64,000 nt of DNA from Planococcus sp. CP5-4_YE (GTDB lineage Bacteria; Bacillota; Bacilli; Bacillales_A; Planococcaceae): NCBI RefSeq assembly GCF_019042655.1, contig NZ_JAHPZO010000006.1, positions 124,008-188,007 of the forward strand, read 5' to 3'. Positions 35,623-47,288 of the stretch are shown in pieces; position 1 is the stretch's first letter; each line of letters opens with the position of its first letter. A model generated the notes under the pieces. It was given only the letters and a program-made list of their open reading frames with translations, did no database searches and was not told the DNA's origin. The position numbers and the translations under genes are program-made.

Positions 35623-37653
35623 TTATTTTAATTGCAGGTCGATTTCAAACTTTACATTAGGTGTAACGGCGCCTTTGCTGCCGAAAATTGTATATGCCGG
35701 ATACGAGGAAACTAAGCTTTTCGTCGAAGATGGAATCGAGTTTGCGGCAGTCAATAGAATCGGCGCGTCTGCTTTAGCTGCGAGAACCGCCCCCGCTAAT
35801 GCATCGGGGAAATTTGCGCCGGTCGCGATATAGCCTTTCTGTTTGCCCATGGGCAGGCCCTGATTAATCAACTTGCCAGTCTCGAAGCGATTGGCTCCAC
35901 CGTAGCGTGTGGCTCCAGGCAATTGCGCCATGACGGCATTGCTGACAGCCCCTGTGCCACCAGTGACGATCGTTGCGCCTTTACTGGACAGCGCCGCTTT
36001 AGTTTCTGCAGGCAATGTGCCACTGCGCGTCAGCAAAATCGGGATGCCATTTTTTGCTGCGTAAGGCGATACGGAGAGAACATCCGGGAAGTTCTGGCCA
36101 TTGGAGACGACTGCCCGGTCGCTCGTGATTCTTTTTGCAATCATAGCTGCTGTTTCATAACGTGTTTTGCCGCCGATGCGATCGACTTCATTGACCAGCT
36201 GGCCCACTTGTGTTTCAACAGTTGCCGAAAGCGCCCCTTTGCTGCCGAGGAGAATGGCTTTTTCAGGCTTTAAGCGGCGGATCTCAGCGGCAGTTGCCGG
36301 ATGCAGATTGTCCCCTTTTGTCAGCAAGATTGGAGCATTTTCCTGATAGGCGAGCGGCCCACCCGCTAATGCATCCGGAAAGTCATTTCCTGTCGCAATG
36401 ACAACCGTTGAAGCAGAGCTCCATCCTTCTTTGGAGATGGCCACTGCTGTCTCGTAGCGCGTTGCACCGGACAAGCGGTTTGACCAATGACTGGCGTCCA
36501 AAGTCAGCGCACGGTCAATATTCAAGCGGCCGTGTCCGTAATACACGTCTTTTCCAGCAGTCCCAAGATCTTTCGCAGTCAGCATCAAGCGCCCTGCGAT
36601 ATCGGTATTGCTGAGTTTCGGCTCATTCGCTTTCAATAAAGCCGCAGCACCAGAAACGATTGGCGTGGACATAGATGTTCCGTCCAATCCGCCGAATGAA
36701 TCATCTGGAAAGATGGAAAAGACGCTGGAGCCCGGCGCTGCAATATCGATGGTTCTACCGAAATTCGAAAAGTCAGAGCGCTGGTCTGCAGCATCGGTCG
36801 AAGCGACCGACATCACATTTTGATAGGCCGCCGGATAATATGGGGAGCTAATGCCGTCGTTGCCAGCTGCCGCCACGACAAGAACGTTTTTGGAATGCGC
36901 ATACTGCACAGCTTCTCTTAAGAGATTTGTGTCTGAATAAGCAACCAGGCTCATATTGATGATGTCCGCCCCACTATCTACCGCGTAGTATACGCCAGCA
37001 GCAACATCTGAGATAAAGCCATCCTCGCCATCGAACACATCGATCGGCAGGATGCTCGTCGATGGCGCCACACCTACTCCAAATAATTCATTGTTCATAT
37101 TTCCCGCAATAAGCCCTGCCACATGGGTGCCGTGGATTTCTACACTGACACTGCCAGATTTGCCGGTGATTACGTTAAAAGGGGACAAAACCCTTCCGGA
37201 CAAGTCGGGATGCGTCAAGTCAAATCCGTCATCAATCACCGCCACAAGCACATCAGCTTTTCCGGTCGTCTTGTCCCAGGCAGCTTCGGAACCGATGAGC
37301 CGATGATGGTATTGATATCCTGCATAAAACGGGTCGCTCGGTATCGCGGCCAGCTCCACACGCCCGTCGGGTTCTGCATACTCAACATCACCTTGACTAG
37401 AAAGCTCTGTGATAAACGATTCCAAACTTTGCCCTTCTGGCACTTCAAGTGTGATGATTTGCGCGTTGCCTGTTTCCGCTGTCTCGACCTGCTGCGCGGT
37501 AGCTTTGTCTTTCAATGCGCCGTCATCTCGCAGTTTGACAATGACACGGTCCACCGGCTTTTCTGTTGCGGCCTGGGCTTGTCCAGCCGTTCCGATACCT
37601 ACCAGAGAAAGGGCTAAGGTTATAGCCGCCAATGCTGTAGTTGTCTGTTTCAT
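35623..37653 (-). CDS. Secreted subtilisin-family protease with three CWB2 cell-wall-binding repeats
   Basis: 676 residues from the ATG at 37653 (GAGGAG 7 bp upstream; an ATG two codons earlier is too close). A signal peptide ends near AQA-A (about 29). An I9-like propeptide follows (VDRVIVKLRDDG to VEYAEPDGRV), then the S8 domain with Asp141 (AVIDDGFD), His174 (HGTHVAG), the oxyanion Asn in AAAGNDG and Ser327 (GTSMSTP). Three CWB2 modules follow; the clearest marks are RLSGATRYETAVAIS, RIGGKTRYETAAMIA and RYGGANRFETGKLI. It should be anchored non-covalently to wall polymers and degrade extracellular protein. Monocistronic. Confidence 0.93.
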   Translation of the reverse strand: MKQTTTALAAITLALSLVGIGTAGQAQAATEKPVDRVIVKLRDDGALKDKATAQQVETAETGNAQIITLEVPEGQSLESFITELSSQGDVEYAEPDGRVELAAIPSDPFYAGYQYHHRLIGSEAAWDKTTGKADVLVAVIDDGFDLTHPDLSGRVLSPFNVITGKSGSVSVEIHGTHVAGLIAGNMNNELFGVGVAPSTSILPIDVFDGEDGFISDVAAGVYYAVDSGADIINMSLVAYSDTNLLREAVQYAHSKNVLVVAAAGNDGISSPYYPAAYQNVMSVASTDAADQRSDFSNFGRTIDIAAPGSSVFSIFPDDSFGGLDGTSMSTPIVSGAAALLKANEPKLSNTDIAGRLMLTAKDLGTAGKDVYYGHGRLNIDRALTLDASHWSNRLSGATRYETAVAISKEGWSSASTVVIATGNDFPDALAGGPLAYQENAPILLTKGDNLHPATAAEIRRLKPEKAILLGSKGALSATVETQVGQLVNEVDRIGGKTRYETAAMIAKRITSDRAVVSNGQNFPDVLSVSPYAAKNGIPILLTRSGTLPAETKAALSSKGATIVTGGTGAVSNAVMAQLPGATRYGGANRFETGKLINQGLPMGKQKGYIATGANFPDALAGAVLAAKADAPILLTAANSIPSSTKSLVSSYPAYTIFGSKGAVTPNVKFEIDLQLK

Positions 37654-37856
37654 AGTCATTCTCCTCACATCCCGTAATCTTTCCACTCTTTATTTTCTGA
37701 TAATTCAAATAGTTATTCACAAAAATTATACGACCTTCCAGGACAAATGCCTAGACAATGTAAAAATTCTTTTGAATTTAGATAAAAATGGATATTATTC
37801 TCTACCCTCTGAAACCCTCCTATTAGCACTATAGGCACAAATTTTATTATTTTAAT

Positions 37857-37895
37857 CAAAAAAACAGCTTCTCGTCAAATGAATGACAAGAAGCC
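37857..37895. terminator. Terminator of glpD
   Basis: Stem GCTTCTCGTCA/TGACAAGAAGC with a 6-base loop and a T run on the minus strand, 18 bp after the glpD stop. Confidence 0.82.
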
Positions 37896-37912
37896 GTCGA
37901 AACTGTTGATGC

Positions 37913-39586
37913 TTATTTACTTAATTCGGATTGAGGAGTCGGAATAACAGCTTCGTGGAGAAGGATTTCCAACTCTTCTACGTAACGCTCTCTCTGTTGA
38001 GTTGTCCAGTTGAAGATGCCTGCCATATAATCCGCAGCTGCTTCTTTATGGGCATGCACCCAGTGGATATCAAAATACAACGCGCCTGTACGGCGGATGA
38101 AGAAATCGACCGGCTTGCAGACAGCTTCGGATTCGATGCCGTATTGCAGCATGGCATAGACGAGCGGATCGAGATTATGCTCGGCCACATCGGCCAATCC
38201 AGCTGTGTAATGGCGCAGAACCTGATCAACATTCGCACCGTAGCGATTGACGAGCATTTCCATTGCGTCTTCTGTGAGCCCGAATTCAGCTGCACGGTTT
38301 AAACGGTCTGCTTTAAATGCTTTAAAGCCTTTAGAACCGCCGACTTCCCCTCCGGAAAGTGCCATTTTTTTCGTTGATACTTTTTTGAAAGAAGTACCAT
38401 ATTCCTCTTGAAGCTGTTTAGTGACTAAGTCCATGATGCTTTCACCCATTTTACGGTAGCCGGTGAGCTTGCCGCCCGCGATTGAAATCAGGCCAGAATC
38501 CGATACGAAGATTTCGTCTTTACGGGAAATCTCGGATGGGTCTTTGCCTTCTTCGTGGATTAACGGGCGCAATCCTGCCCAGCTCGATTCAATATCAGCA
38601 GCTGTAATCGAGACGTCCGGGAACATGAAGTTAACGGCTTCGAGAACGTAGTCACGGTCTTCCGTTGTCATCGTCGGGTGCGCAATATCTTGTTTGTACA
38701 CCGTATCAGTTGTGCCGACATAAACTTTGCCTTGGCGCGGGATGGCAAATGCCATGCGGCCGTCCGGCATGTCAAAATAGATGGCTTGCTTGAGCGGGAA
38801 ACGAGACTGGTCAAATACCAAGTGAATTCCTTTTGTCAGCTGCAAAGTCTTGCCTTTTTTCGATTTGTCTTCTTCGCGCAATGTATCGACCCACGGGCCT
38901 GCCGCATTGACGATTCTTTTCGCGAAAATTTCATGGATCGTGCCGTCGAGCTGATCTTCAGCTACCACGCCGACCACTTTACCGTTGTCGTACAAGAAGC
39001 CTTTTACTTTCACATAGTTCAATGCCAGCGTACCTTTTTCGACAGCTTTTTTCATGACTTCCATCGTCAAGCGTGCATCGTCCGTTTTGTATTCAACGTA
39101 ATAGCCTGCGCCTTTCAATCCGTCTTGTTTCACAAGTGGTTCGCGGCGAAGCGCTTCTTCACGCGAGAACATGCGGCGGCGTTCGCTTCTTTTGACGCCC
39201 GCTAGAAAATCGTAGACACGAAGGCCGACGTTCGTGCTGAGCGGTCCGAATGTGCCGCCTTTGTGGAACGGCAGCATCATCCATTCCGGTGTGGTTACGT
39301 GTGGCCCATTTTCGTAGACAATTTCGCGTTCTTTCCCGACTTCTGCGACCATCTTCACTTCAAATTGTTTCAAGTAACGTAAACCGCCGTGGACGAGTTT
39401 CGTCGAACGGCTTGAAGTTCCTGCTGCAAAATCCTGCATTTCCACTACTCCGGCGCGAACACCGCGTGCAGCTGCATCGAGTGCGATTCCAGCTCCTGTA
39501 ATGCCGCCTCCGATCACTAATACATCAAGTGGCGCTTGTTTCATCTGTCCATAAGTTTCTGTGCGTTTCAGGCTTGAGAATTTCAT
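37913..39586 (-). CDS. glpD: Aerobic glycerol-3-phosphate dehydrogenase
   Basis: The 557-residue FAD enzyme oxidises glycerol-3-phosphate to dihydroxyacetone phosphate at the membrane and passes electrons to quinone. The FAD-binding LVIGGGITGAGIALDAAARG (23-42), the TSSRSTKLVHGGLRYL block, GPWVDTLR, and the SWAGLRPLI and ISIAGGKLTGYRKM segments are standard GlpD motifs. AAAGGAG precedes the ATG. It lies downstream of glpK behind a leader hairpin (39624-39683) that is a likely GlpP antitermination target. Confidence 0.96.
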   Translation of the reverse strand: MKFSSLKRTETYGQMKQAPLDVLVIGGGITGAGIALDAAARGVRAGVVEMQDFAAGTSSRSTKLVHGGLRYLKQFEVKMVAEVGKEREIVYENGPHVTTPEWMMLPFHKGGTFGPLSTNVGLRVYDFLAGVKRSERRRMFSREEALRREPLVKQDGLKGAGYYVEYKTDDARLTMEVMKKAVEKGTLALNYVKVKGFLYDNGKVVGVVAEDQLDGTIHEIFAKRIVNAAGPWVDTLREEDKSKKGKTLQLTKGIHLVFDQSRFPLKQAIYFDMPDGRMAFAIPRQGKVYVGTTDTVYKQDIAHPTMTTEDRDYVLEAVNFMFPDVSITAADIESSWAGLRPLIHEEGKDPSEISRKDEIFVSDSGLISIAGGKLTGYRKMGESIMDLVTKQLQEEYGTSFKKVSTKKMALSGGEVGGSKGFKAFKADRLNRAAEFGLTEDAMEMLVNRYGANVDQVLRHYTAGLADVAEHNLDPLVYAMLQYGIESEAVCKPVDFFIRRTGALYFDIHWVHAHKEAAADYMAGIFNWTTQQRERYVEELEILLHEAVIPTPQSELSK

Positions 39587-39623
39587 TCTTTACCGACTCC
39601 TTTTCCAATATATTCCATATTAA

Positions 39624-39683
39624 AAAGAGAGACCCGTACACAGCCGCAGACCTGCGTCTGCTATACTGGCATGGTCTCTCTTC
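39624..39683 (-). promoter_or_regulatory. Leader terminator/antiterminator of glpD (GlpP target)
   Basis: On the minus strand AAGAGAGACC (39682-39673) pairs with GGTCTCTCTT (39634-39625), followed by a T run. It lies between the glpK stop and the glpD ribosome binding site. In B. subtilis, GlpP with glycerol-3-phosphate prevents termination in the glpD leader. By position this is the equivalent, although it could also simply end glpFK transcription. Confidence 0.72.
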
Positions 39684-39723
39684 GTCTCCGGCCATTTATC
39701 CCTCGTGTGATTAACTTGTAAGT

Positions 39724-42079
<2,356 letters not shown>

Positions 42080-42190
42080 TTTCCATACACCCCTTTTTTC
42101 AGATATTCCACTTTCATCGAAACCGGTCATATGACAAGCCCGAGATTCAAGCAGGATTTCCATGTCTTATTAAGTCCCGAACACAAAAAA

Positions 42191-42240
42191 ATCCGCATCG
42201 AACGAGAGCCCAATGAACTGGGCCTTCGTCCGATGCGGAT
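42191..42240 (-). promoter_or_regulatory. Leader terminator/antiterminator of glpFK (GlpP target)
   Basis: A strong hairpin on the minus strand pairs ATCCGCATCGGACG with CGTTCGATGCGGAT, with an inner GCCCA/TGGGC stem, and is followed by seven T. It sits in the leader between the promoter (42278-42306) and the glpF start (42079), so it must be read through for expression. This is the expected site of GlpP-glycerol-3-phosphate antitermination. Confidence 0.8.
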
Positions 42241-42277
42241 CTCCTATTCTCCTGCACGGTACTTAACTTGTAAAATC

Positions 42278-42306
42278 AATTTAGCAGTTTTTGAAAACGC
42301 TGTCAA
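42278..42306 (-). promoter_or_regulatory. glpF promoter with overlapping CcpA cre site
   Basis: On the minus strand: TTGACA (42306-42301), 17 bp, TAAATT (42283-42278). TGACAGCGTTTTCA (42305-42292) matches the cre consensus TGWAANCGNTNWCA at 13 of 14 positions and overlaps the -35 box. Catabolite repression of glycerol uptake is therefore likely. Confidence 0.85.
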
Positions 42307-42342
42307 CAATTAATCCAGGGTTATTTAGAGTAATGAAAACTA

Positions 42343-42390
42343 AAAAAATGGCACACCCTCTCCCCGAAGAGCGATAACCGAGGGATGCGC
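42343..42390 (-). terminator. Terminator of glpP
   Basis: On the minus strand GCGCATCCCTC pairs with GAGGGTGTGCC around an inner hairpin, followed by a T run. It lies just after the glpP stop and upstream of the glpF promoter. Confidence 0.75.
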
Positions 42391-42399
42391 TTTACAGAA

Positions 42400-42945
42400 T
42401 CACGTATCCCATAGTTCTGCCTGGGATGTGGAAACGGCTTCCGCCCCGCCTTGGTAGGCAAGTTCGATATCTTCCCTTGTGCGAATCAAACCGCCTGCAA
42501 TGATTGGTATGCCGGTCCGTTCGTGGACTTCTTTGATAATTGACGGGATGAGCCCCGGCAATAACTCGATGTAATCTGGTTTTACTTGGTCGATCAAACT
42601 CAAATTATGTTCAAGCGCGTGGCTGTCGAGCAGGAACAATCGCTGGATCGTTGTCAATTTATTTTTCTTCGCAAGAGCGATGACATTACTTCTTGTTGAG
42701 ACGATGCCGTCCGGTTTCACTTCACGGACCAAATATTCAATACCGTAAGCGTCCGTTTTCAAGCCTTGAATCAAATCGGCATGCAAAATGACTTTCTTGC
42801 CTGCTTTCTTGGCAGCAGCGACAAGCGGCTTGAGCTGGGCGAGCCTGACTTCCAGAAAAATGATGGTTTCCTGGTCACTGGCAAGCAGCCGTTCAAATTC
42901 CTTCAGGTTGCGCATGACAGGCACTACGCCTTTTAACTTAACCAA
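42400..42945 (-). CDS. glpP: Glycerol-3-phosphate-responsive RNA antiterminator
   Basis: 181 residues from a TTG at 42945, chosen because a full GAGGAGG lies 8 bp upstream and the protein then starts just before VVPVMRNLKEFERLL, matching the N-terminus of B. subtilis GlpP. The frame can be extended to a GTG at 43008 with a weaker GGGAG. The barrel shows VILHADLIQGLKTD, GIVSTRSNVI, IQRLFLLDSHALE, DYIELLPGLIPSII and PIIAGGLIRTREDIE, all typical. It binds glycerol-3-phosphate and glp leader RNA. It lies directly upstream of glpF and is divergent from the metallo-beta-lactamase-fold gene. Confidence 0.93.
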   Translation of the reverse strand: MVKLKGVVPVMRNLKEFERLLASDQETIIFLEVRLAQLKPLVAAAKKAGKKVILHADLIQGLKTDAYGIEYLVREVKPDGIVSTRSNVIALAKKNKLTTIQRLFLLDSHALEHNLSLIDQVKPDYIELLPGLIPSIIKEVHERTGIPIIAGGLIRTREDIELAYQGGAEAVSTSQAELWDT

Positions 42946-43086
42946 CAGTTTTTCCTCCTCAGTTAAAAACAATCTACGGACATTATGCGCCAGCTTTGTT
43001 TCCTGCACAACTATTTGCTCCCAGGCTTCATTTCATCGGTTAATTGCGCTAAAATGACAGTAATCATCCAAAAGGAGTTGGCGTCC

Positions 43087-43797
43087 ATGCGGGTCAAGAA
43101 AGTACAGAATGTCTATCAACTGGCTTTTATGCCTAGAGTATTCCCGGTAAATTGTTATTTGGTTGAAGAACAGGACAGCTTGACACTCGTCGATTGTGCT
43201 TTGGGATTCGCGGCCAGAGATATCGCTTTAGCGGCAAAAACTATCGGCAAACCGATCAAAGAAATCGCGCTGACCCATGCCCATATCGATCACGTCGGCG
43301 CACTCGATGCTTTAAAGAAACAGTTTCCAGCGGCACAAGTTTCCGTCTCGGAAAGGGAAGCGAAAATTCTCTCGGGGGATAAAAGTGCTTCACCTGAAGA
43401 TGCAGGCAAACCCGTCAAAGGCGGAATCCCCAAAAATATACAGACAACGCCCGATCGTCTGCTGCAAGAAGGCAACCGGATCGGCTCACTCGAAGTCGTC
43501 CTATCCCCTGGGCATTCCCCGGGATCCATTTCCTTTTTCGATAGACGCTCAGGCTTACTCATCGCAGGAGATGCCTTCCAAACACGTGGAGGCACCGCAG
43601 TTTCTGGCACCTTCAAGCCACTATTCCCGTTTCCAGCCATGGCGACTTGGGACAAGCGCACAGCACTCAACAGCGCTAAGAAATTGACCTTGCTGCAGCC
43701 AAGCTTTCTTGCCGTCGGTCACGGCAAGATGCTTGAACACCCGGTTCGTTTCATGGAACAGGCCATCCGCGATGCCGAACAAAAATTAAAACCCTAG
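43087..43797 (+). CDS. Metallo-beta-lactamase-fold hydrolase
   Basis: 236 residues from the ATG at 43087 (AAGGAG 9 bp upstream); upstream in-frame residues overlap the glpP promoter region. The zinc-binding THAHIDHVGAL motif, a later His in LSPGHSPGS, the Asp in IAGDAF and a final His in AVGHGKML give a full two-metal set of an MBL-fold hydrolase. The RVFPVNCYLVEE start is typical of the glyoxalase II/lactonase-like group. The substrate is unknown. Monocistronic, terminator at its stop. Confidence 0.88.
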   Translation: MRVKKVQNVYQLAFMPRVFPVNCYLVEEQDSLTLVDCALGFAARDIALAAKTIGKPIKEIALTHAHIDHVGALDALKKQFPAAQVSVSEREAKILSGDKSASPEDAGKPVKGGIPKNIQTTPDRLLQEGNRIGSLEVVLSPGHSPGSISFFDRRSGLLIAGDAFQTRGGTAVSGTFKPLFPFPAMATWDKRTALNSAKKLTLLQPSFLAVGHGKMLEHPVRFMEQAIRDAEQKLKP

Positions 43798-43819
43798 CCG
43801 AAAATGGCTAGGGTTTTTT
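43789..43819. terminator. Bidirectional terminator
   Basis: Stem AAACCCTAGCC/GGCTAGGGTTT with a short loop, overlapping the stop of the MBL gene and adjoining the stop of the convergent GNAT gene. Confidence 0.85.
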
Positions 43820-44365
43820 CCGTTCCAATTGCTGGCGCCTTACGCGCATAAACCACACCGGACGCGTGATTTCCGAAACTTCCTCTACGCGTCGGATAAT
43901 TTCAAACCCAACTTTTTCGTAGGCACGGATTGCCGGCTTATTTCGGATATCTGGATCGGTGACACAGCAACTCAAAGAACCGTCACGAAACACCACTTCC
44001 TCCAAAAAACGCCGGATGATTGCTTGACCGAAGCCTTTGCCGCGATAAGCAGGCGCACCAATGAGAATATCCAGGCCAGCTGCGCGCTGCAATTCCTCAA
44101 ATTGTTCACTGCCTGGATAATCGCTCCAGCGAAATGTCTGGATATATCCAATTGGTTGCTCCAGGTAATAGATGAGATACGGCTCTGTCGGATCCCGTCC
44201 TTTGATGCTGCCGACGAATTCGCGCACGAACTCCCCGTAAGTGCCATTATAGCTATAGCCCCAAAACCGATTGACCTGCGGCTCTTTCGTGATCCATTCA
44301 TAAAGCTGCGGCAAATGTTCCCGACGCAAACGTTCGAATCTGAGATTTTCAAGTTGTAAGGCCAT
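43808..44365 (-). CDS. GNAT N-acetyltransferase (AAC(6')/Acetyltransf_8 type)
   Basis: The 185-residue protein has a full GNAT fold. It contains LRREHLPQLYEWITKEPQVNRFW near the start, the substrate region PYLIYYLEQPIGYIQ, the acetyl-CoA loop YRGKGFGQAIIRRFLEEV and a late NKPAIRAYEKVGFEIIRRV. This is the architecture of the aminoglycoside 6'-N-acetyltransferase/IucB-like subgroup; the true substrate is unknown. GGGGAGGG precedes the ATG. Its stop adjoins the terminator shared with the MBL gene. Confidence 0.83.
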   Translation of the reverse strand: MALQLENLRFERLRREHLPQLYEWITKEPQVNRFWGYSYNGTYGEFVREFVGSIKGRDPTEPYLIYYLEQPIGYIQTFRWSDYPGSEQFEELQRAAGLDILIGAPAYRGKGFGQAIIRRFLEEVVFRDGSLSCCVTDPDIRNKPAIRAYEKVGFEIIRRVEEVSEITRPVWFMRVRRQQLERKKP

Positions 44366-44390
44366 GAAACATCCCTCCCCTTGGGCACGG

Positions 44391-45032
44391 CTACTCCCGG
44401 TCCTTATCTACCGGTGTCCGCAAATATTCCTCCAATTGCTCGTTCGGCAGTGAAAACATTGATTCTACAGGCGAATAATTTCCGGCAAGCCGTCCAATCG
44501 GTGCAAGCTTTTTCGTATCGATTCTCCCCTTGTCATACAATTCATCGTGGATATGGAAGCGCAGCACTTTGCCAATAACGAGATGATCGTCGCCAAGCGG
44601 AATGACCTGCACCAATTCACATTCCATGCTGACGGGCGATTCTTTTACGCGCGGTACTGAAACCACTTCAGATGAGACAGGCGTCATTCCAACATAAGCG
44701 AATTCATCGACATCCGACGCGACATGTTCACCGGTTTTCGCCATTTTATTCGCAAGTGGTGCAGAAGCGATATTGACCACAAACTCGCCCCGCTCCCGGA
44801 TATTCGTGAGAGTGTCTTTTACTGTCCCCATCCTTGCTTCGACCCCTTCACCGATCGAAAATATCACCATCGGCGGATTGCGCGAAGCGACCGTAAAAAA
44901 ACTGAAAGGCGCCAAATTCAACTCGCCGCCGGACGATACGGACGATACCCAAGCAATCGGCCGAGGCAACACACTGCCGATCAGTAATTTATAATTTTCC
45001 TTGCTCGTTTGTTGTGCAGGATCGATGATCAC
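44391..45032 (-). CDS. Flavin reductase-like FMN-binding protein
   Basis: 213 residues from a GTG at 45032 with GGGAG 9 bp upstream. The split-barrel flavin reductase domain is evident from NYKLLIGSVLPRPIAWVSS, LNLAPFSFFTVASRNPPMVIFSIG, FVVNIASAPLANKM and SPVSMECELVQVIPLGDDHLVIGKV. These bind FMN and reduce it with NAD(P)H or supply it to a partner oxygenase. No oxygenase gene is adjacent. It is followed by the GNAT gene, 25 bp downstream on the same strand, perhaps in one unit. Confidence 0.9.
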   Translation of the reverse strand: MIIDPAQQTSKENYKLLIGSVLPRPIAWVSSVSSGGELNLAPFSFFTVASRNPPMVIFSIGEGVEARMGTVKDTLTNIRERGEFVVNIASAPLANKMAKTGEHVASDVDEFAYVGMTPVSSEVVSVPRVKESPVSMECELVQVIPLGDDHLVIGKVLRFHIHDELYDKGRIDTKKLAPIGRLAGNYSPVESMFSLPNEQLEEYLRTPVDKDRE

Positions 45033-45050
45033 AAATATCCACTCCCTTTT

Positions 45051-45347
45051 CTATTCCTCCGAACCGTTCTGCTTCACATGATCGATCGACTTCTGAAGCA
45101 CATAGCCGAACAGTGAGATTCCCGCCAAATACGGCAGGATCATCATGCCGAAACCGGTCCCGAACTCTTCCATAGTTCCCGTAGCTTGAAGATACAGCCC
45201 CCAAGCTATGTAAAGTACATACCCGAGTGTTACGAAACCAAGCCAGGTATACCGTTTCAGCCACCATGGCAATAATAACGGTGCCAGCACAAATATTCCC
45301 AGCTGGATATGGCCCATCCATTCGTATACAAATTCCACCTCTTTCAC
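45051..45347 (-). CDS. Small three-helix membrane protein, unknown
   Basis: 98 residues from a GTG at 45347; AAGGGG is only 3-4 bp away, and a GTG at 45338 or the ATG at 45317 are alternatives. Three predicted helices (about 13-31, 34-52, 66-84) and a charged C-terminus (KSIDHVKQNGSEE). No family recognised. It lies 18 bp upstream of the flavin reductase gene and may be co-transcribed with it. Confidence 0.6.
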   Translation of the reverse strand: MKEVEFVYEWMGHIQLGIFVLAPLLLPWWLKRYTWLGFVTLGYVLYIAWGLYLQATGTMEEFGTGFGMMILPYLAGISLFGYVLQKSIDHVKQNGSEE

Positions 45348-45627
45348 TCACCCCTTACAAAATCATGAACCTAAACTGTCAGTGCCAATATACAGTGTCT
45401 TTGCAATTTAAGATGTATTTTAACTTTCGCCATAAAACAGCTTTAACCCTTTTTCCAGCGAGTTTTTCCTATCGTTAAAGCAGGCACGCCCATTCCAAAA
45501 CGCGCCATTTGAAATTAATAAATACATATGCTGAATTACTAAAAAAGACCTAGATAATAGGTGCGCTTTCTGTCATTTCTGACAATATAGGTTTATAATA
45601 TAGTTAATAATTAGGGAGGTGTCCTAT

Positions 45628-46800
45628 ATGGAATGGGAACACAAGCTCGCCCAATGGCGTGCAGAAGGGCTCATCGACCAAGAAACCGCCGAGCGCATTC
45701 GAGCGTTCGAAACCCGTCAGCCGAAAAAACGTAAACTGCCTCTTTTGCTTATCATCGGCTTGATCTTTTTCGCGCTAGCCGTCTTCAGCTTCATCGCCGC
45801 CAACTGGCAAGCCATACCGGCGATCGCGAAAGTCGGCATGGTTGTCTTGCTCATGTGGATTTTCTACGTGCTCGCTCATTTCTCCGAGAAAAAGCATTTC
45901 GGCCATCCGATCATTTTCCGCATACTCGGCTATGTGATGTTCGGGGCAAGTTTAATCGTCACCGGCCAAACTTTTCACCTCGGAACTGGTTCTAGCATCG
46001 TGCCATGGGCATTGTTCACCGCCGCTATCGCACATTTTTTCATCTGGCGCCATACCGCATTTACAGTATTGGCGTTCATTAGTGGAATCACCATCCTGAC
46101 ATCGACAGTTCCCGGAATCGGCTTGATCGAATGGCTACTGTTCATTGCCGTTGCGATCGCTTGGTTCTTCCTGAGCAAAGAGGGGCTGGCCATGATCTTT
46201 AGCTGGCTATTATTGTTCGGTTCCGGTTTTCTCGTGTGGAGCCTATGGGACATCGACAGCCCGCTCGTGCCAATTTGGACCTTGTTCGCGCTCATGTTAC
46301 TGTTGTTGCTAATCCCAAAAGACAAGCAGCAGCTATTAAGCCCGCTTTATTTGATCGTTGGGGGAATACAGCTTATCGTCTTCCTGGCGATTCGCGGAGA
46401 AAGCGATATGGCTTTCGCCGAATTGGCCATCCCTGAATCGATCGCCCTTGCCGTAGCGGGGACTCTAGTAATCGCAGTCGCTTACTTCCGCGAACGCCAT
46501 TTGATGTGGCTTGGCGTGCTCGGACTTGTCGGCTTCATGCTCTTCGATGAAACGGCCATCGCCTTGGCCATCGTCGCAGAGTTGACCGCGCTCGCCTATT
46601 TGATCATTGCCCAGCGTCAAGACCAGCCACTCGCTTTAGGCTTCGTTTATTTCATCGTCGTCCAATTCGTCATCTATGTCATCTATGCGTGGGAACGGCT
46701 CGATATGTCGCTGTTTTTCCTGATTGGCGCCCTCCTGCTATTCCTGCTGTCAGGCATCGCCTGGTGGCTTAACCGCAAGAAAGAAGGTGCAGTGACATGA
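45628..46800 (+). CDS. DUF2157 membrane protein
   Basis: 390 residues from the ATG at 45628 (AGGGAGGTG 6 bp upstream; the GTG three codons earlier lies in that site). The N-terminal soluble part EHKLAQWRAEGLIDQETAERIRAFE is the DUF2157 signature and resembles a short helical bundle. About twelve helices follow; IAANWQAIPAIAKVGMVVLL is another conserved block. The function is unknown. It overlaps the next gene (ATGA at 46797-46800). DUF2157 genes are commonly paired with GDYXXLXY genes, as here. Confidence 0.87.
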   Translation: MEWEHKLAQWRAEGLIDQETAERIRAFETRQPKKRKLPLLLIIGLIFFALAVFSFIAANWQAIPAIAKVGMVVLLMWIFYVLAHFSEKKHFGHPIIFRILGYVMFGASLIVTGQTFHLGTGSSIVPWALFTAAIAHFFIWRHTAFTVLAFISGITILTSTVPGIGLIEWLLFIAVAIAWFFLSKEGLAMIFSWLLLFGSGFLVWSLWDIDSPLVPIWTLFALMLLLLLIPKDKQQLLSPLYLIVGGIQLIVFLAIRGESDMAFAELAIPESIALAVAGTLVIAVAYFRERHLMWLGVLGLVGFMLFDETAIALAIVAELTALAYLIIAQRQDQPLALGFVYFIVVQFVIYVIYAWERLDMSLFFLIGALLLFLLSGIAWWLNRKKEGAVT

Positions 46801-47243
46801 AGAAATGGTTAATGCCTGCTCTGCAGACCGCATTCGTTGCATTGCTCGTCGTCAGCTTCTATGCCACGTCCTGGTTCGGCGATCAATACTTATTGCGTGC
46901 TGAACCTTATGATCCGTTCGATCCTTTCTACGGTGAATACGTTATGCTGCAGTATCCAGACCTCGACGCACCTTCTGGAATTTCAGATGGCGCCGTCTAC
47001 TTCACCTTGACAGAAGGTGAAGATGGCTACGCCGTTATCGACCGAATCGAGGAGAGCCCATTCTTTGGGGCGATCAACGGCAGCAAATACGATCGCCGCA
47101 TTGTCGCTCCACAACTAGAAAACTTTTATGTCGAGCAAGGCCGCGGCCCTGAACTTGAAGAAGCGGTTGACCTCGAAGTCACTATTGATGTGGCGCCTTG
47201 GGGTTCCATCCGTCCAGTCGGCATCGCTCCAAGAGAAGAATGA
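46797..47243 (+). CDS. GDYXXLXY-domain protein
   Basis: The 148-residue protein has one N-terminal membrane helix (about 6-26) and an extracellular beta-rich domain. The family motif appears as GEYVMLQY (residues 46-53), that is Glu for the usual Asp. LRAEPYDPFDPFYGEY precedes it, as is typical. NGSKYDRRI and FYVEQGRGPELE, the usual signal-peptidase-like terminal block, are also present. It is coupled to the DUF2157 gene by a 4-bp overlap and ends at a GC-rich terminator. Probable partner subunits of one envelope complex; the role is unknown. Confidence 0.85.
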   Translation: MKKWLMPALQTAFVALLVVSFYATSWFGDQYLLRAEPYDPFDPFYGEYVMLQYPDLDAPSGISDGAVYFTLTEGEDGYAVIDRIEESPFFGAINGSKYDRRIVAPQLENFYVEQGRGPELEEAVDLEVTIDVAPWGSIRPVGIAPREE

Positions 47244-47256
47244 CTTTCTGGATTAG

Positions 47257-47288
47257 ACCCGCGCAGCATTTGCTGCGCGGGCTTTTTA
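47257..47288 (+). terminator. Terminator of the DUF2157 operon
   Basis: Stem CCCGCGCAGCA/TGCTGCGCGGG followed by a T run, 16 bp after the stop. Confidence 0.9.
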